Positions 36,123 through 44,734 of a stretch of DNA of 64,000 bases are shown here, in pieces. Position numbers and translations under genes: made by a program. The notes below the pieces were generated by a model that made no database searches, was not told where the DNA came from, and saw only the letters and a list, made by a program, of their open reading frames with translations. Source of the DNA: Sphingomonadaceae bacterium. GTDB taxonomy: Bacteria > Pseudomonadota > Alphaproteobacteria > Sphingomonadales > Sphingomonadaceae. Within the stretch, counting starts at the first letter, position 1. The number at the start of each line of letters is the position of its first letter. The stretch spans positions 1-64,000 of the forward strand of contig JADLBY010000005.1 of the NCBI GenBank assembly GCA_020847445.1, written 5' to 3'.

Positions 36123-36554
36123 CTAATGGGCCATGATGCGCCGGTCCCGGGCTATTCCGATGACCATCGCCAGCAGCACCGGTAATGACCAGAACGCTCC
36201 GAACGAGAAATAGAGAATTTGCCGGACGCTATCGCTGATGAACATCGCGAGATGCGATATCACGGATAGAAGATGGAACCCCGTCGCCCAGATCGGCCAA
36301 TAGCTGTCACTTTTCAAGGCAAGCCAATAAAATCCGGCCAGCAGGATGAGGTCGATGGCCATGACGGGAAGATGGGTTTCACCCCATGTCCCGAACCGCG
36401 CGCCCGCTGCTGAAGCGACGCTTGCTGTCATGATCATCAAAGCCCCTATGCGACCCGACCTGCCGCCGGCAGCCGCAGCAAAGCCGCAGCAGACCAGGGC
36501 AAGCACCCAGTATAGGGCAATGACCATAGCGTCAGGGAGAAGTAGGGCGTGCAT
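36123..36554 (-). CDS. Hypothetical membrane protein
   Basis: A 143-residue protein with about five hydrophobic segments and few charges between them. It lies 62 bases upstream of the NfrB-like gene on the same strand, so the two may form an operon. No family is recognised; its size and composition suggest a small inner-membrane protein. Confidence 0.6.
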   Translation of the reverse strand: MHALLLPDAMVIALYWVLALVCCGFAAAAGGRSGRIGALMIMTASVASAAGARFGTWGETHLPVMAIDLILLAGFYWLALKSDSYWPIWATGFHLLSVISHLAMFISDSVRQILYFSFGAFWSLPVLLAMVIGIARDRRIMAH

Positions 36555-36701
36555 ATTCTGTCATGACCATCGACCGTGGCAATATGCAAGTCGGGGTGGT
36601 GGCTTCGACCTGCATATTGCCGACCTTTGCCGGAATATCAGAAACGCATCCGGCAGATCGCGGTGCCGGTCTGGCCGCTGGGGCCGTTCAGGGGTTATGG
36701 T

Positions 36702-37166
36702 TCAGCCAAATGTCCGGAACAGGCCGGAGACAAGGATTGTCATTGCAATCACCAACACCGTGGCCAGAACCGCGACCTGCAGGATGCGCAAGGTTCGCGA
36801 TGTGCCGTCTAGGTCATTTCTTTTCCCTCCTACCGGGGGAAGGGCGAGCAAATGCATCAGGCTCTGATGGGCATTGCCGTCTTCCGCGTCGGTAGTCAGA
36901 ATGGCGCCTTGTTCCGCACGGGCAAGCTGCAGAGGTTGCCTAGGCAATTTCTGCCCAAGCTCGGTTTGGGCCAGCGCCCGCGCCGCCGCGCCGCGATTGG
37001 CCGCGCCCAGATGCTGCACGGCGGCCGTGACATGATTGTCGACCGTCGAGGGCGAGAGGTCGAGCAGTCGACCGATTTCCTTGGAGGTGAAACCCTGCGC
37101 GACCAGCCGCAGGCAATCCTTCTGCCTGTCGGTCAGCTTTTCGACGCTCTGCTGTTCGATCATCAT
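36702..37166 (-). CDS. LuxR-type HTH regulator with C-terminal membrane anchor
   Basis: 154 residues. The LuxR/GerE-type DNA-binding domain is at the N-terminus (about 11-60, LTDRQKDCLRLVAQGFTSKE then LSPSTVDNHV). A polar linker follows, and a single transmembrane helix ends the protein (about 128-149, VAVLATVLVIAMTILVSGLF). This inverts the usual order and tethers the DNA-binding domain to the cytoplasmic face of the membrane. There is no sensor domain. It is divergent from nhaA. Confidence 0.75.
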   Translation of the reverse strand: MMIEQQSVEKLTDRQKDCLRLVAQGFTSKEIGRLLDLSPSTVDNHVTAAVQHLGAANRGAAARALAQTELGQKLPRQPLQLARAEQGAILTTDAEDGNAHQSLMHLLALPPVGGKRNDLDGTSRTLRILQVAVLATVLVIAMTILVSGLFRTFG

Positions 37167-37255
37167 TCACCCATCCATCTGACGGTCGGCCCGCGCCATA
37201 TGAATACCGGGACAGCCGCACCCAAGGCAACCTGTTTGCCGGAAATCATTGCGCA

Positions 37256-38515
37256 ATGGCCCATGAGGCGGTTATCGCGATCGGCATGAACCCAGCCAAT
37301 CGGAACACCGCTTCGACCCCCGCCTCCGCATTACGGGATTTTCTTGCGAGCGAGGCAGCTGGCGGTATCATCCTGATGGTGGTGGCGGCGCTTGCGCTGA
37401 CGATCGCCAATTCACCTTTGGCCGACCGCTATTTCCATTTCATCCACGCGGTCACGGGGCCGGTATTGAGCCCCAAGCTTGGCCCGATGACGGTTCATCT
37501 GTGGATCAATGACGGGCTGATGGCCATATTCTTCCTGCTGGTCGGCCTTGAAATCAAACGCGAATTTGTCGACGGGCATCTGGCGACCTGGGCCGACAGG
37601 CTGTTGCCGATGATTGCGGCCGCAGCGGGGATGGCGCTGCCTGCGGCGGTGTATCTTTTCATGGCGGGTGGCGATCCGGCGCTGGTGCGCGGCTGGGCGA
37701 TCCCCGCTGCCACCGACATTGCCTTTGCCATTGGCGTACTGGCGCTACTCGGCAGCCGCGCGCCAGCCTCGCTCAAACTGTTCCTGACCACCGTCGCCAT
37801 AGTCGACGATATGGGCGCGGTCGCGATCATTGCCTTATTCTACACCACCAGCCTCGACCTGGTTGCGCTGGGTGCCGCCGTGCTGATCTGGCTCGCGATG
37901 CTCGCTATGGGCCGACTGGGCGTGGCACGGCTCTGGCCCTATTTGATCCTGGCCGCGCTGCTCTGGTATGCGACCTTGCTGTCGGGTGTGCACGCGACCA
38001 TCGCGGGCGTGCTCGCCGCCTTCGCCATTCCGCTGCGTCGTTCGATCGCGACACCGGATGCCGAAGACTCATTGCTGCACCGGCTGGAACATTTGCTGGC
38101 CCGTCCGGTGGCCTTTGCCATCGTCCCGCTTTTCGGCTTTGCCAATGCAGGCGTCTCGCTGCAGGGTGTCGGGTTTGACACATTGCTTGCGCCGCTTCCG
38201 CTGGGAATCGCGCTGGGGCTCTTCATCGGCAAGCAGATCGGGATATATGGCAGCGTTCGGCTTTGCGTGAAACTGGGGTTTGCCGCGCGGCCGCGCGACG
38301 CGAACTGGTTGCAGATTTATGGCGTCGCCTTGCTCTGCGGCATCGGTTTCACCATGAGCCTGTTCATCGGCGGCCTTGCCTTTACCGATGCCGCGCAGGC
38401 GGACGCGGTGAAGATTGGCGTGCTGATGGGGTCCGTGCTGTCGGCGCTCAGCGGCTATTGCCTGCTCCGCTTCGGTGCCAGAACTAGGGCGGCCAACGGA
38501 TATAACGGGGGCTGA
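37256..38515 (+). CDS. nhaA: Na+/H+ antiporter NhaA
   Basis: A sodium-proton antiporter of up to 419 residues with about 12 membrane segments. The ion-binding motifs AATDIAFAIG and the Asp pair in VDDMGA are present, as is the N-terminal FLASEAAGGIILM. The start is uncertain: ATG 37256 or ATG 37286; the latter gives a tail length nearer to the family. It is divergent from the tethered LuxR-type regulator, about 90 bases away, which could regulate it. Confidence 0.93.
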   Translation: MAHEAVIAIGMNPANRNTASTPASALRDFLASEAAGGIILMVVAALALTIANSPLADRYFHFIHAVTGPVLSPKLGPMTVHLWINDGLMAIFFLLVGLEIKREFVDGHLATWADRLLPMIAAAAGMALPAAVYLFMAGGDPALVRGWAIPAATDIAFAIGVLALLGSRAPASLKLFLTTVAIVDDMGAVAIIALFYTTSLDLVALGAAVLIWLAMLAMGRLGVARLWPYLILAALLWYATLLSGVHATIAGVLAAFAIPLRRSIATPDAEDSLLHRLEHLLARPVAFAIVPLFGFANAGVSLQGVGFDTLLAPLPLGIALGLFIGKQIGIYGSVRLCVKLGFAARPRDANWLQIYGVALLCGIGFTMSLFIGGLAFTDAAQADAVKIGVLMGSVLSALSGYCLLRFGARTRAANGYNGG

Positions 38516-38533
38516 GTTCGACCGAGGCGAATC

Positions 38534-38559
38534 AAAAAAGGGACGCAAATCGCGTCCCT
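38534..38559 (-). terminator. Rho-independent terminator of rpmG
   Basis: On the minus strand GGGACGC, a five-base loop and GCGTCCC form a perfect 7-bp stem followed by six T residues (A run at 38534-38539 on the plus strand). It lies about 50 bases after the rpmG stop. It could also stop nhaA transcription from the other side. Confidence 0.8.
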
Positions 38560-38610
38560 CATTCGATTGCCGACAAGCGCGGGCGCGGTCCGAAAGACCG
38601 CAGCACCAAA

Positions 38611-38778
38611 TTACTTGATCTTGGCTTCCTTGAACTCGACATGCTTGCGCGCGACGGGATCATATTTGCGGAATGACATCTTTTCCGTCTGATTCCGGGG
38701 GTTTTTCTTCGTGACATAGAAGAAGCCGGTGTCAGCGGTGCTGACGAGACGGATTTTGATGGTGGCTGGCTTCGCCAT
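38611..38778 (-). CDS. rpmG: 50S ribosomal protein L33
   Basis: A 55-residue basic protein starting [20 protein letters not shown] and ending in EFKEAKIK, typical of alphaproteobacterial L33. It has no zinc-binding cysteines, so it is the zinc-independent form. It is a single-gene unit with its own terminator. Confidence 0.95.
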   Translation of the reverse strand: MAKPATIKIRLVSTADTGFFYVTKKNPRNQTEKMSFRKYDPVARKHVEFKEAKIK

Positions 38779-38898
38779 GGCCTGTTCCTTCGGTTCGAAT
38801 CGCTAAAATGAAAACGGACGGCGCGATGCCGCCCGAAACTGGCGCGCTACTGCGCCGAAGCGGCTGAAAAGTCAAGCCTGCTTCTCAAACGGCCGCGA

Positions 38899-38913
38899 TT
38901 AACCAAACGGTAA
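38899..38913. promoter_or_regulatory. Possible CtrA-type site
   Basis: TTAA (38899-38902), seven bases, then GTAA (38910-38913) differs at one position from the TTAA-N7-TTAA consensus of the alphaproteobacterial cell-cycle regulator CtrA. It lies about 45 bases upstream of a small hypothetical gene. The match is short and could be chance. Confidence 0.3.
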
Positions 38914-38957
38914 CCATAAAGGCGCATCAACGGAATGGGAAATCGGGGGCAACCGGC

Positions 38958-39290
38958 ATGCAATATGATCATGACCAGCTATTGATGATTCGCGCGGAAC
39001 TTGGCGATCTGGTCGAAGCGCTGCGCATGACCGCCTATGACGCCAATCCGCTGCAATTCCTGATGCGGCTGGAAAATATCCGCGAAACCTCCGCCCATCA
39101 TGGCCTGACCGCCGTTGCCGAAATCGCGGCCACATTCGAAGCCGCGCTCCAGCGCTTTGGCATGCAGGGCAACCATGCGGTGTGCGACAGCTTTCTGGGC
39201 ATCATGGCGGATGCGATCGGCGTTGCCCATCTGCACCCTGCGGCTTCGGAGGCACTGCTCGCCTCGGTCGCGATCCGTCTTGGCGGCTGA
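38958..39290 (+). CDS. Small hypothetical helical protein
   Basis: 110 residues, largely helical by composition, without membrane segments or signal peptide. The segment ETSAHHGLTAVAEIAATFE slightly resembles the helix around the phospho-His of Hpt domains, but the usual HxLKG motif is absent. A CtrA-like site lies upstream. No family is recognised. Confidence 0.6.
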   Translation: MQYDHDQLLMIRAELGDLVEALRMTAYDANPLQFLMRLENIRETSAHHGLTAVAEIAATFEAALQRFGMQGNHAVCDSFLGIMADAIGVAHLHPAASEALLASVAIRLGG

Positions 39291-39321
39291 CGCCAGGCGC
39301 GGCCTGCGCTAACGGCATTGC

Positions 39322-39888
39322 ATGGACAGCCTGCTTGCATCCTTCCTCGCGCTGATTCTCACCGAAACCGGCGATCGCACGCAGTTGCTGGCGGCGGCGC
39401 TGGCGATTCGCTTTGCCGGTAACCGGCCTGTCATCCTGGGTCTTGCCGCAGCGAGCCTGCTCAACTGCCTGATTTCGGCCTATGCCGGATCGTTTGTCGA
39501 CCAATGGGTCAGCCAGGATCCGGTGCGGCTGTTCAACGGGCTGGCCTATCTGCTGGCGGGTGTGGCGATGCTGGCATGGCGCCGCCCGGTCGACTTGCTC
39601 GAAGGCTGGAAAACCGGACCATTTCTGACGGCTTTTCTCGGCATCTTCATCCTGCAATTTGGCGACAAGGGCCAGTTCATCATCGGGACCAGTGCGGCGC
39701 GGGCCGACCATTGGCTGTTTCCGGCGATTGGTGGCTGGCTGGGCACCTTGGCGGCAATCATTCCGGCGATTTTGCTGAAAGAACGCCTGGCCCGGATTCT
39801 GCCTGTCACGAAAATCCGGATCGGCGGCGGCCTGGCGCTGTGCCTATTGGGGATGATCCACGCGCTGAAGGCGTGGCACATTATCTGA
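39322..39888 (+). CDS. TMEM165/GDT1-family cation transporter
   Basis: A 188-residue membrane protein with two copies of the family signature, ETGDRTQ (about residues 15-21) and QFGDKGQF (about 112-119), each followed by membrane helices. Relatives move Mn2+ or Ca2+ across the membrane. The second motif reads GDKGQ rather than the usual GDKT/SQ. It follows the helical hypothetical gene by 31 bases. Confidence 0.85.
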   Translation: MDSLLASFLALILTETGDRTQLLAAALAIRFAGNRPVILGLAAASLLNCLISAYAGSFVDQWVSQDPVRLFNGLAYLLAGVAMLAWRRPVDLLEGWKTGPFLTAFLGIFILQFGDKGQFIIGTSAARADHWLFPAIGGWLGTLAAIIPAILLKERLARILPVTKIRIGGGLALCLLGMIHALKAWHII

Positions 39889-39949
39889 AAGCTTGCGCTC
39901 TGGGCAAATTGCCGACACCTTGGCTGTTCCAATCCGGAGTGGAGGCCCG

Positions 39950-41083
39950 ATGTCGATTTCCCCGCGACCCTTTACCGTTTCGATAAATCAAAGCGCACTC
40001 GACGATCTGCAGGCGCGGCTGGCGCTGACCCGGCTGCCCGAAAGGGAAACCGTCGACGATTGGGATCAGGGGTTGCCGCTCGCTTATGCCGCCGAACTGC
40101 TCGATTATTGGCGCAACCGCTATGACTGGCGGCGATGCGAGGCGGAACTGAACCGCTGGCCGCATTTCAAGGCGGAAATCGACGGGCTCGATATCCACTT
40201 CATCCATGTGAAAAGCAGCCGTGCCGACGCCCGGCCGATGGTCATCACGCATGGCTGGCCGGGGTCGGTGCTCGAATTCGCGCAGGTGATCGAGGCACTG
40301 ACCGAGCCGTCGGATGCCAGCCAGCCCGCCTTCCACCTCGTCCTTCCCTCATTGCCCGGCTTTGGCTTTTCGGCGCGGCCAGACAAGGCCGGCTGGACGA
40401 TCGAGAAGATTGCCGAAGGCTGGGATGCGCTGATGCGCGGGCTCGGCTATGATCGCTATTTCGCGCAGGGCGGCGACTGGGGCGCGATGGTGACCTCGGC
40501 GATCGGCGCGCAGAACAGGGGCGGTTGTGCGGCGATCCATGTCAACATGGCGGTCGCAACCCCGCCGCCGGAGGTGCTCGCCAGCCCCACTCCGTTCGAG
40601 GCGCAATCATTGATGCGCGCGGGCTGGTATCAGGAGAAAGACAGCGGCTATTCGAAGATCCAGAGCACGCGTCCACAGACTTTGGGCTATGCGCTGACCG
40701 ACAGCCCGGTCGGTCAGATGTGCTGGATCATCGAGAAATTCCACGGCTGGTCCGATTGCGACGGGCACCCCGAAAATGCCTTCAGCCGCGACCATCTGCT
40801 CGACAATGTCATGCTCTACTGGCTCAACGCCACTGCGGCCTCGTCGGCGCGGCTATATTGGCACAGCTTTGCGACGGCGAACCTTGCCGAGGTGCAGGTG
40901 GCGACGGGGATCAGCGCCTTTCCCAAAGAATTGTTCCGCCCGTCGCGGCGCTGGGCGGAGACGCGCTACAAGAATATCGTCTATTGGAACGAGGTGGAAA
41001 AAGGCGGGCATTTCGCCGCGATGGAGCGGCCCGAACTGTTCATTGCCGAAGTCCGCAATTGCTTTGGGGCGATGACGTTATAG
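39950..41083 (+). CDS. Epoxide hydrolase family protein
   Basis: A 377-residue enzyme with the EHN N-terminal segment (DLQARLALTRLPE, WPHFKAEIDGLDIHF) followed by an alpha/beta-hydrolase fold. HGWPGS forms the oxyanion hole, GGDWGAM carries the nucleophilic Asp, and the His is in KGGHFAAME. It opens epoxides to diols; the physiological substrate is unknown. The ATG at 39950 is chosen; upstream codons do not match the family. Confidence 0.88.
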   Translation: MSISPRPFTVSINQSALDDLQARLALTRLPERETVDDWDQGLPLAYAAELLDYWRNRYDWRRCEAELNRWPHFKAEIDGLDIHFIHVKSSRADARPMVITHGWPGSVLEFAQVIEALTEPSDASQPAFHLVLPSLPGFGFSARPDKAGWTIEKIAEGWDALMRGLGYDRYFAQGGDWGAMVTSAIGAQNRGGCAAIHVNMAVATPPPEVLASPTPFEAQSLMRAGWYQEKDSGYSKIQSTRPQTLGYALTDSPVGQMCWIIEKFHGWSDCDGHPENAFSRDHLLDNVMLYWLNATAASSARLYWHSFATANLAEVQVATGISAFPKELFRPSRRWAETRYKNIVYWNEVEKGGHFAAMERPELFIAEVRNCFGAMTL

Positions 41084-41100
41084 CTCGCCAAAATCTGGTA

Positions 41101-41173
41101 TCGTCATCCTGAACTTGTTTCAGGATAACAATCTGACATAGCGTGTAACCCTGAAACAGGTTCAGGGTGACGA
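41101..41173. repeat. Inverted repeat pair upstream of the ABC operon
   Basis: The 25 bases at 41101-41125 match the reverse complement of 41149-41173 at 22 positions, leaving a 23-base loop. The core is TCATCCTGAACTTGTTTCAG. A shorter version of the same core is found at 54007-54037. This looks like a dispersed extragenic palindrome. Any transcript from the epoxide hydrolase gene into oppB would fold here. Confidence 0.75.
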
Positions 41174-41183
41174 ACGGGGAAAT

Positions 41184-42104
41184 ATGGGCAGGTTGATTGC
41201 ACGGCGGCTGTTGACGGCAATTCCGACGCTGCTGGCGATCATCATCCTGTCCTTCATCCTGATGCGCTTCGCACCGGGTGGCCCCTTTGATGGTGAACGC
41301 CCGCTGGCACCCGAAGTACGTGCTGCGCTGGAGGAGGCCTATGGTCTCGACAAAAGCCTGCCCGAACAGGTGTGGATGTATCTCGGTCGCCTAGCGCAGG
41401 GCGATTTCGGGCCAAGCATGGTCTATCGCGATTTCACCGTCTCCGGGCTGATTGCAGAGGCGTTGCCGGTGTCGCTGACGATCGGCGGCTGCGCGCTGCT
41501 GCTGGCGACGGTGCTGGGCATCTCGGCCGGGCTGTGGGCGGCCTTGCGCGCTGCCAGATGGCAGGATGAGGGGCTGATGCTGGGCGCGACCCTGCTCACC
41601 GCGCTGCCGACCTTTGTCACCGGGCCGCTGCTCGCCTTGATCTTCGGTCTCTGGCTCGGCTGGCTGCCGGTTTCAGGACAGAATGACGGATGGAACTGGC
41701 TGGTGCTGCCGGTAGTGGCGCTCGCCTTGCCGGTGACCGGTGCGGTCGCCAAACTGGCGCGCGCCGGGCTGGCCGGCGAATTGGGCGCCGACCATATCCG
41801 TGCCGCGCGGGCACGGGGAATCGCGCCGCTCACCATTTTGCGCCGCCATGCGCTTCGTCCGGCGCTGGTGCCGGTGGCGAGCTATCTCGGCCCTGCCGCC
41901 GCCGCGCTGCTGACCGGGGCGGTGGTGATCGAAACCATATTCGGTCTGCCGGGGCTGGGGCGCTATTTCGTCCAGGGTGCATTGAACCGCGACTATCCGC
42001 TCGTCCTCGGCGTGGTGACGCTCTACGCCGCGCTGATCATCCTGTTCAACCTGTTCGCCGACCTGATCTACGGCTGGCTCGACCCGCGAATGCGCGAGGG
42101 GTGA
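41184..42104 (+). CDS. ABC transporter permease (OppB/DppB-like)
   Basis: A 306-residue inner-membrane protein with six hydrophobic segments. It opens with the DppB-type RLIARRLLTAIPTLLAIIIL and has the EAA-like cytoplasmic loop GADHIRAARARGI that contacts the ATPase. It would form half of the channel of a peptide- or nickel-type importer. A 165-base gap with an inverted repeat separates it from its partner. Confidence 0.88.
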   Translation: MGRLIARRLLTAIPTLLAIIILSFILMRFAPGGPFDGERPLAPEVRAALEEAYGLDKSLPEQVWMYLGRLAQGDFGPSMVYRDFTVSGLIAEALPVSLTIGGCALLLATVLGISAGLWAALRAARWQDEGLMLGATLLTALPTFVTGPLLALIFGLWLGWLPVSGQNDGWNWLVLPVVALALPVTGAVAKLARAGLAGELGADHIRAARARGIAPLTILRRHALRPALVPVASYLGPAAAALLTGAVVIETIFGLPGLGRYFVQGALNRDYPLVLGVVTLYAALIILFNLFADLIYGWLDPRMREG

Positions 42105-42132
42105 TGCCAATCTGGAATATATTCGGCCAGGA

Positions 42133-42245
42133 TCGTGCATCTGTTTCACACAAAGGTAAAAAGGCGGATAATGAACAACCATGCCCGCTAAGCTTTTTCG
42201 CTTTTTTGGTTTCTTTTCTTTGCGTGAAACCATTTGCACAATCAT
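42133..42245. repeat. Long imperfect inverted repeat between two permease genes
   Basis: The arm starting at 42130 (GATCGTGCA...TTTCACACAAAGG) is the imperfect reverse complement of the arm ending at 42244 (CTTTGCGTGAAACCATTTGCACAATC). The matched part covers about 27 bases, and A- or T-rich tracts extend it. It resembles a MITE-like or extragenic palindromic element. It lies inside an operon whose other genes overlap, so it probably inserted later and may alter the ratio of the two permeases. Confidence 0.65.
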
Positions 42246-42269
42246 CGCGATACCGGATGAATCGTTCCG

Positions 42270-43061
42270 ATGAAACCCGCGCTCCTCATCGTTGTCCTGA
42301 TCGCGCTGGCGGCTTTGCTTGTTCCGCCGCTGCTGCCTTATGATCATATCGCGATCGACTGGGATAGCGTGCGCGTCGGGCTGTTCACCGACGGGCATGT
42401 GCTTGGCACCGACGATCTGGGCCGCGACCGGCTGGCACGATTGCTGGTCGGGACGCGGGTCACCCTGTCGGTGGCGCTTGCCGCCGCGCTTGTCGCGCTG
42501 GTGATCGGGGTGGCCTGGGGGGCGATTGCAGGCTGGGTCGGTGGACGCACCGATGAATTGATGATGCGCATCGTCGACGGGCTCTATGCGCTGCCCTTCA
42601 TGTTCGTGGTGATCCTGCTGATGGTGGTTTTTGGCCGCTCGATATTGCTGGTCTTCCTCGGCATCGGTTTTGTCGAATGGCTGACGATGGCGCGCGTGGT
42701 GCGCGGGCAGGTGATCGCGCTCCGGCAACGGCCGTTCATCCTCGCGGCGGAGGCGGCAGGATCGCCCGCGCGCGCGACGCTTCTCCGCCACATATTGCCC
42801 AATGTGGCCGGGGTGGCGGTCGCCTATCTGATGCTGACAGTGCCGCATGTGGTGATGATCGAAAGCTTCCTGTCCTTCCTGGGGCTGGGCGTGCAGGAAC
42901 CGCTGACTTCGCTCGGCATCCTCGTCAACGAAGGCGCGGAGGAAATGGACATGAACCCTGCGGCGCTGCTGCTGCCCGGCGGGGTGCTGGTGCTGCTGAT
43001 CGCCTGCCTGACGATCGCCGGAGAACGCTTCCGCGACCGGCTGGCGGATGTCGCGAAATGA
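42270..43061 (+). CDS. ABC transporter permease (OppC/DppC-like)
   Basis: A 263-residue permease with about six hydrophobic segments. The family features are LGTDDLGRDRLARLL near the N-terminus and the EAA loop in AAEAAGSPARATLLRHILPN. It pairs with the upstream OppB-like permease. Its stop overlaps the ATPase gene start (ATGA), so translation is coupled. Confidence 0.88.
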   Translation: MKPALLIVVLIALAALLVPPLLPYDHIAIDWDSVRVGLFTDGHVLGTDDLGRDRLARLLVGTRVTLSVALAAALVALVIGVAWGAIAGWVGGRTDELMMRIVDGLYALPFMFVVILLMVVFGRSILLVFLGIGFVEWLTMARVVRGQVIALRQRPFILAAEAAGSPARATLLRHILPNVAGVAVAYLMLTVPHVVMIESFLSFLGLGVQEPLTSLGILVNEGAEEMDMNPAALLLPGGVLVLLIACLTIAGERFRDRLADVAK

Positions 43062-44602
43062 GCGGGGGCTACACCGTCCGGAATCTGTCGGTCCGCGTCG
43101 GCGACCGCAGGATCGTCGAGGATATCAGCCTTGCCCTCAATCCCGGCGAGATCGTCGCGCTGGCGGGGGCATCGGGCGCGGGCAAGAGCATGACCGCGAT
43201 GACGCCCTTCGGGCTGACCGCAGGCGTTGCCAGCGGCTCGGCGATGCTCGACGGTCTCGAACTGGTTGGCCTGCCCGAAAGCGACCTAAGCCGGTTGCGC
43301 GCGGAAAAGCTGGGCTTTGTCTTTCAGCAGCCGTTGACCGCACTCACCCCGCACCGCACCGTGCGGCAGCATTTGCAGGAGGCGGCGATGCAGGCTGGCG
43401 GCGCGCGGCCCGACAAGGCGGCAATGGTCGCGATGCTCGAAGCGGTCGGCCTGTCGCGCCCCGAAGAGCGGCTGGCGCAATATCCGCACCGGCTGTCGGG
43501 CGGCGAGCGGCAGCGCGTTCTGATCGCCGCCGCACTCGCGCACGGGCCACGCTATCTGATCGCCGACGAACCGGTGAGCGCGCTCGATGCGGCATTGCGC
43601 GGCGAGATCATGGCGCTGCTTGTCCGCCTCTGTCGGCAGCGGGGGATGGCGATGCTGCTGGTCAGCCACGATCTGGCAGGGATCGAACATCATGCCGATC
43701 GCTTGTTGCTGCTCGATCAGGGCAGGGTCGCGGAAAGCGGAACCGCCCGGCAGATCGCAACCGCGCCCACCACCGATTATGGCAAGCGCCTGATGGCTGC
43801 GACGCCGCGCCTTGCCGAACCGTTGCAGGCGTTACCCGCAACCGGCGATATAGTGCTGGAGACGGCGGCTGTTCATTGCCATTTCGCCAAACCCGGCTGG
43901 CGCAGGGGGCGGATCGACGCGGTTGTCGATGCCGGTCTGACGCTGGCCAAAGGCGAGACGCTGGCGCTGGTCGGCGGATCGGGATCGGGCAAATCGACAC
44001 TGGGGCGGGCGATTGCGGGGCTGGGGCCGATGGCGTCGGGGGTGATAAAATGGCAGGGTGAAGCGCTGCCGCCGCGTGCGCACCGCAGCGCGGAGCATCG
44101 CCGCCTGATCCAGCCCGTATTTCAGGATCCGCTCGCCAGCCTCGATCCGCGCTGGCGCGTGGCGGATATCATCGCCGAGCCGCTCCGCTGGCTTGCCCCG
44201 GAGGCCGAACGGCATGACCGCGCTGGAAAGCTGCTCGAAGAAGTTGGCCTGCCGCGCGATTTTGCCAGCCGCAAACCCGCCTCGCTGTCGGGCGGGCAGG
44301 CGCAGCGCGTGGCGATTGCACGGGCGCTGTCGGCCAATCCCGACATGCTCCTGCTCGACGAGGCGACCTCTGCGCTCGACCCGCTGGTTGCCGACGGTGT
44401 GGTGGCATTGTTCGGCCGGTTGCAGCGGGAGCGTGGATTGTCGCTGCTGTTCATCACCCACGATCTGGCGCTCGCCCGCCGCGCCGCACACCGGATCGCG
44501 GTGATGGAAGCCGGGCGGATCGTCGAGTGCGCGCCGCGTGAGGCGTTGTTCGCCAACCCGCAGGCCGAGGCGACCAAAAGGCTGATTGCGGCGAGCGGTT
44601 AG
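43058..44602 (+). CDS. ABC transporter ATP-binding protein with two fused ATPase domains (OppD-OppF type)
   Basis: 514 residues carrying two complete ATPase domains, as in YejF or fused DppD/DppF. Domain 1: Walker A GASGAGKS, signature LSGGERQR, Walker B YLIADEPVSALD. Domain 2: Walker A GGSGSGKS, signature LSGGQAQR, Walker B MLLLDEATSALD. Both sites look functional. The complete set is two permeases plus this fused ATPase, but no substrate-binding protein gene is next to it. Peptides are the likely substrate by family. Confidence 0.9.
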   Translation: MSGGYTVRNLSVRVGDRRIVEDISLALNPGEIVALAGASGAGKSMTAMTPFGLTAGVASGSAMLDGLELVGLPESDLSRLRAEKLGFVFQQPLTALTPHRTVRQHLQEAAMQAGGARPDKAAMVAMLEAVGLSRPEERLAQYPHRLSGGERQRVLIAAALAHGPRYLIADEPVSALDAALRGEIMALLVRLCRQRGMAMLLVSHDLAGIEHHADRLLLLDQGRVAESGTARQIATAPTTDYGKRLMAATPRLAEPLQALPATGDIVLETAAVHCHFAKPGWRRGRIDAVVDAGLTLAKGETLALVGGSGSGKSTLGRAIAGLGPMASGVIKWQGEALPPRAHRSAEHRRLIQPVFQDPLASLDPRWRVADIIAEPLRWLAPEAERHDRAGKLLEEVGLPRDFASRKPASLSGGQAQRVAIARALSANPDMLLLDEATSALDPLVADGVVALFGRLQRERGLSLLFITHDLALARRAAHRIAVMEAGRIVECAPREALFANPQAEATKRLIAASG

Positions 44603-44612
44603 CGGGCTTGTG

Positions 44613-44719
44613 ATTTCCTCAGAAGAAAGAAGGAAATAAGGAAGAAGAGTCATTGTGCCGGATGACGGCTATCTGAGCCAAGCCCCTTATTTCTTATTCT
44701 CTTATTCCTTCTGAGGAAA
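44613..44719. repeat. Long imperfect inverted repeat after the ABC operon
   Basis: TTTCCTCAGAAG...AAATAAG at 44613-44640 matches the reverse complement of CTTATTT...CTTCTGAGGAAA at 44686-44719. The outer 12 bases are exact. The purine-rich arms and roughly 107-base length suggest a MITE-like element. It separates the fused ATPase gene from the convergent metC and could stop transcription from both. Confidence 0.7.
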
Positions 44720-44734
44720 ATGGAAGCGACCTGT

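Noticed and set aside
41673..42848. A 391-codon minus-strand frame across the oppB-oppC gap
   Set aside because: It is antisense to two permeases. It contains no domain and the gap is explained better by an inverted repeat.
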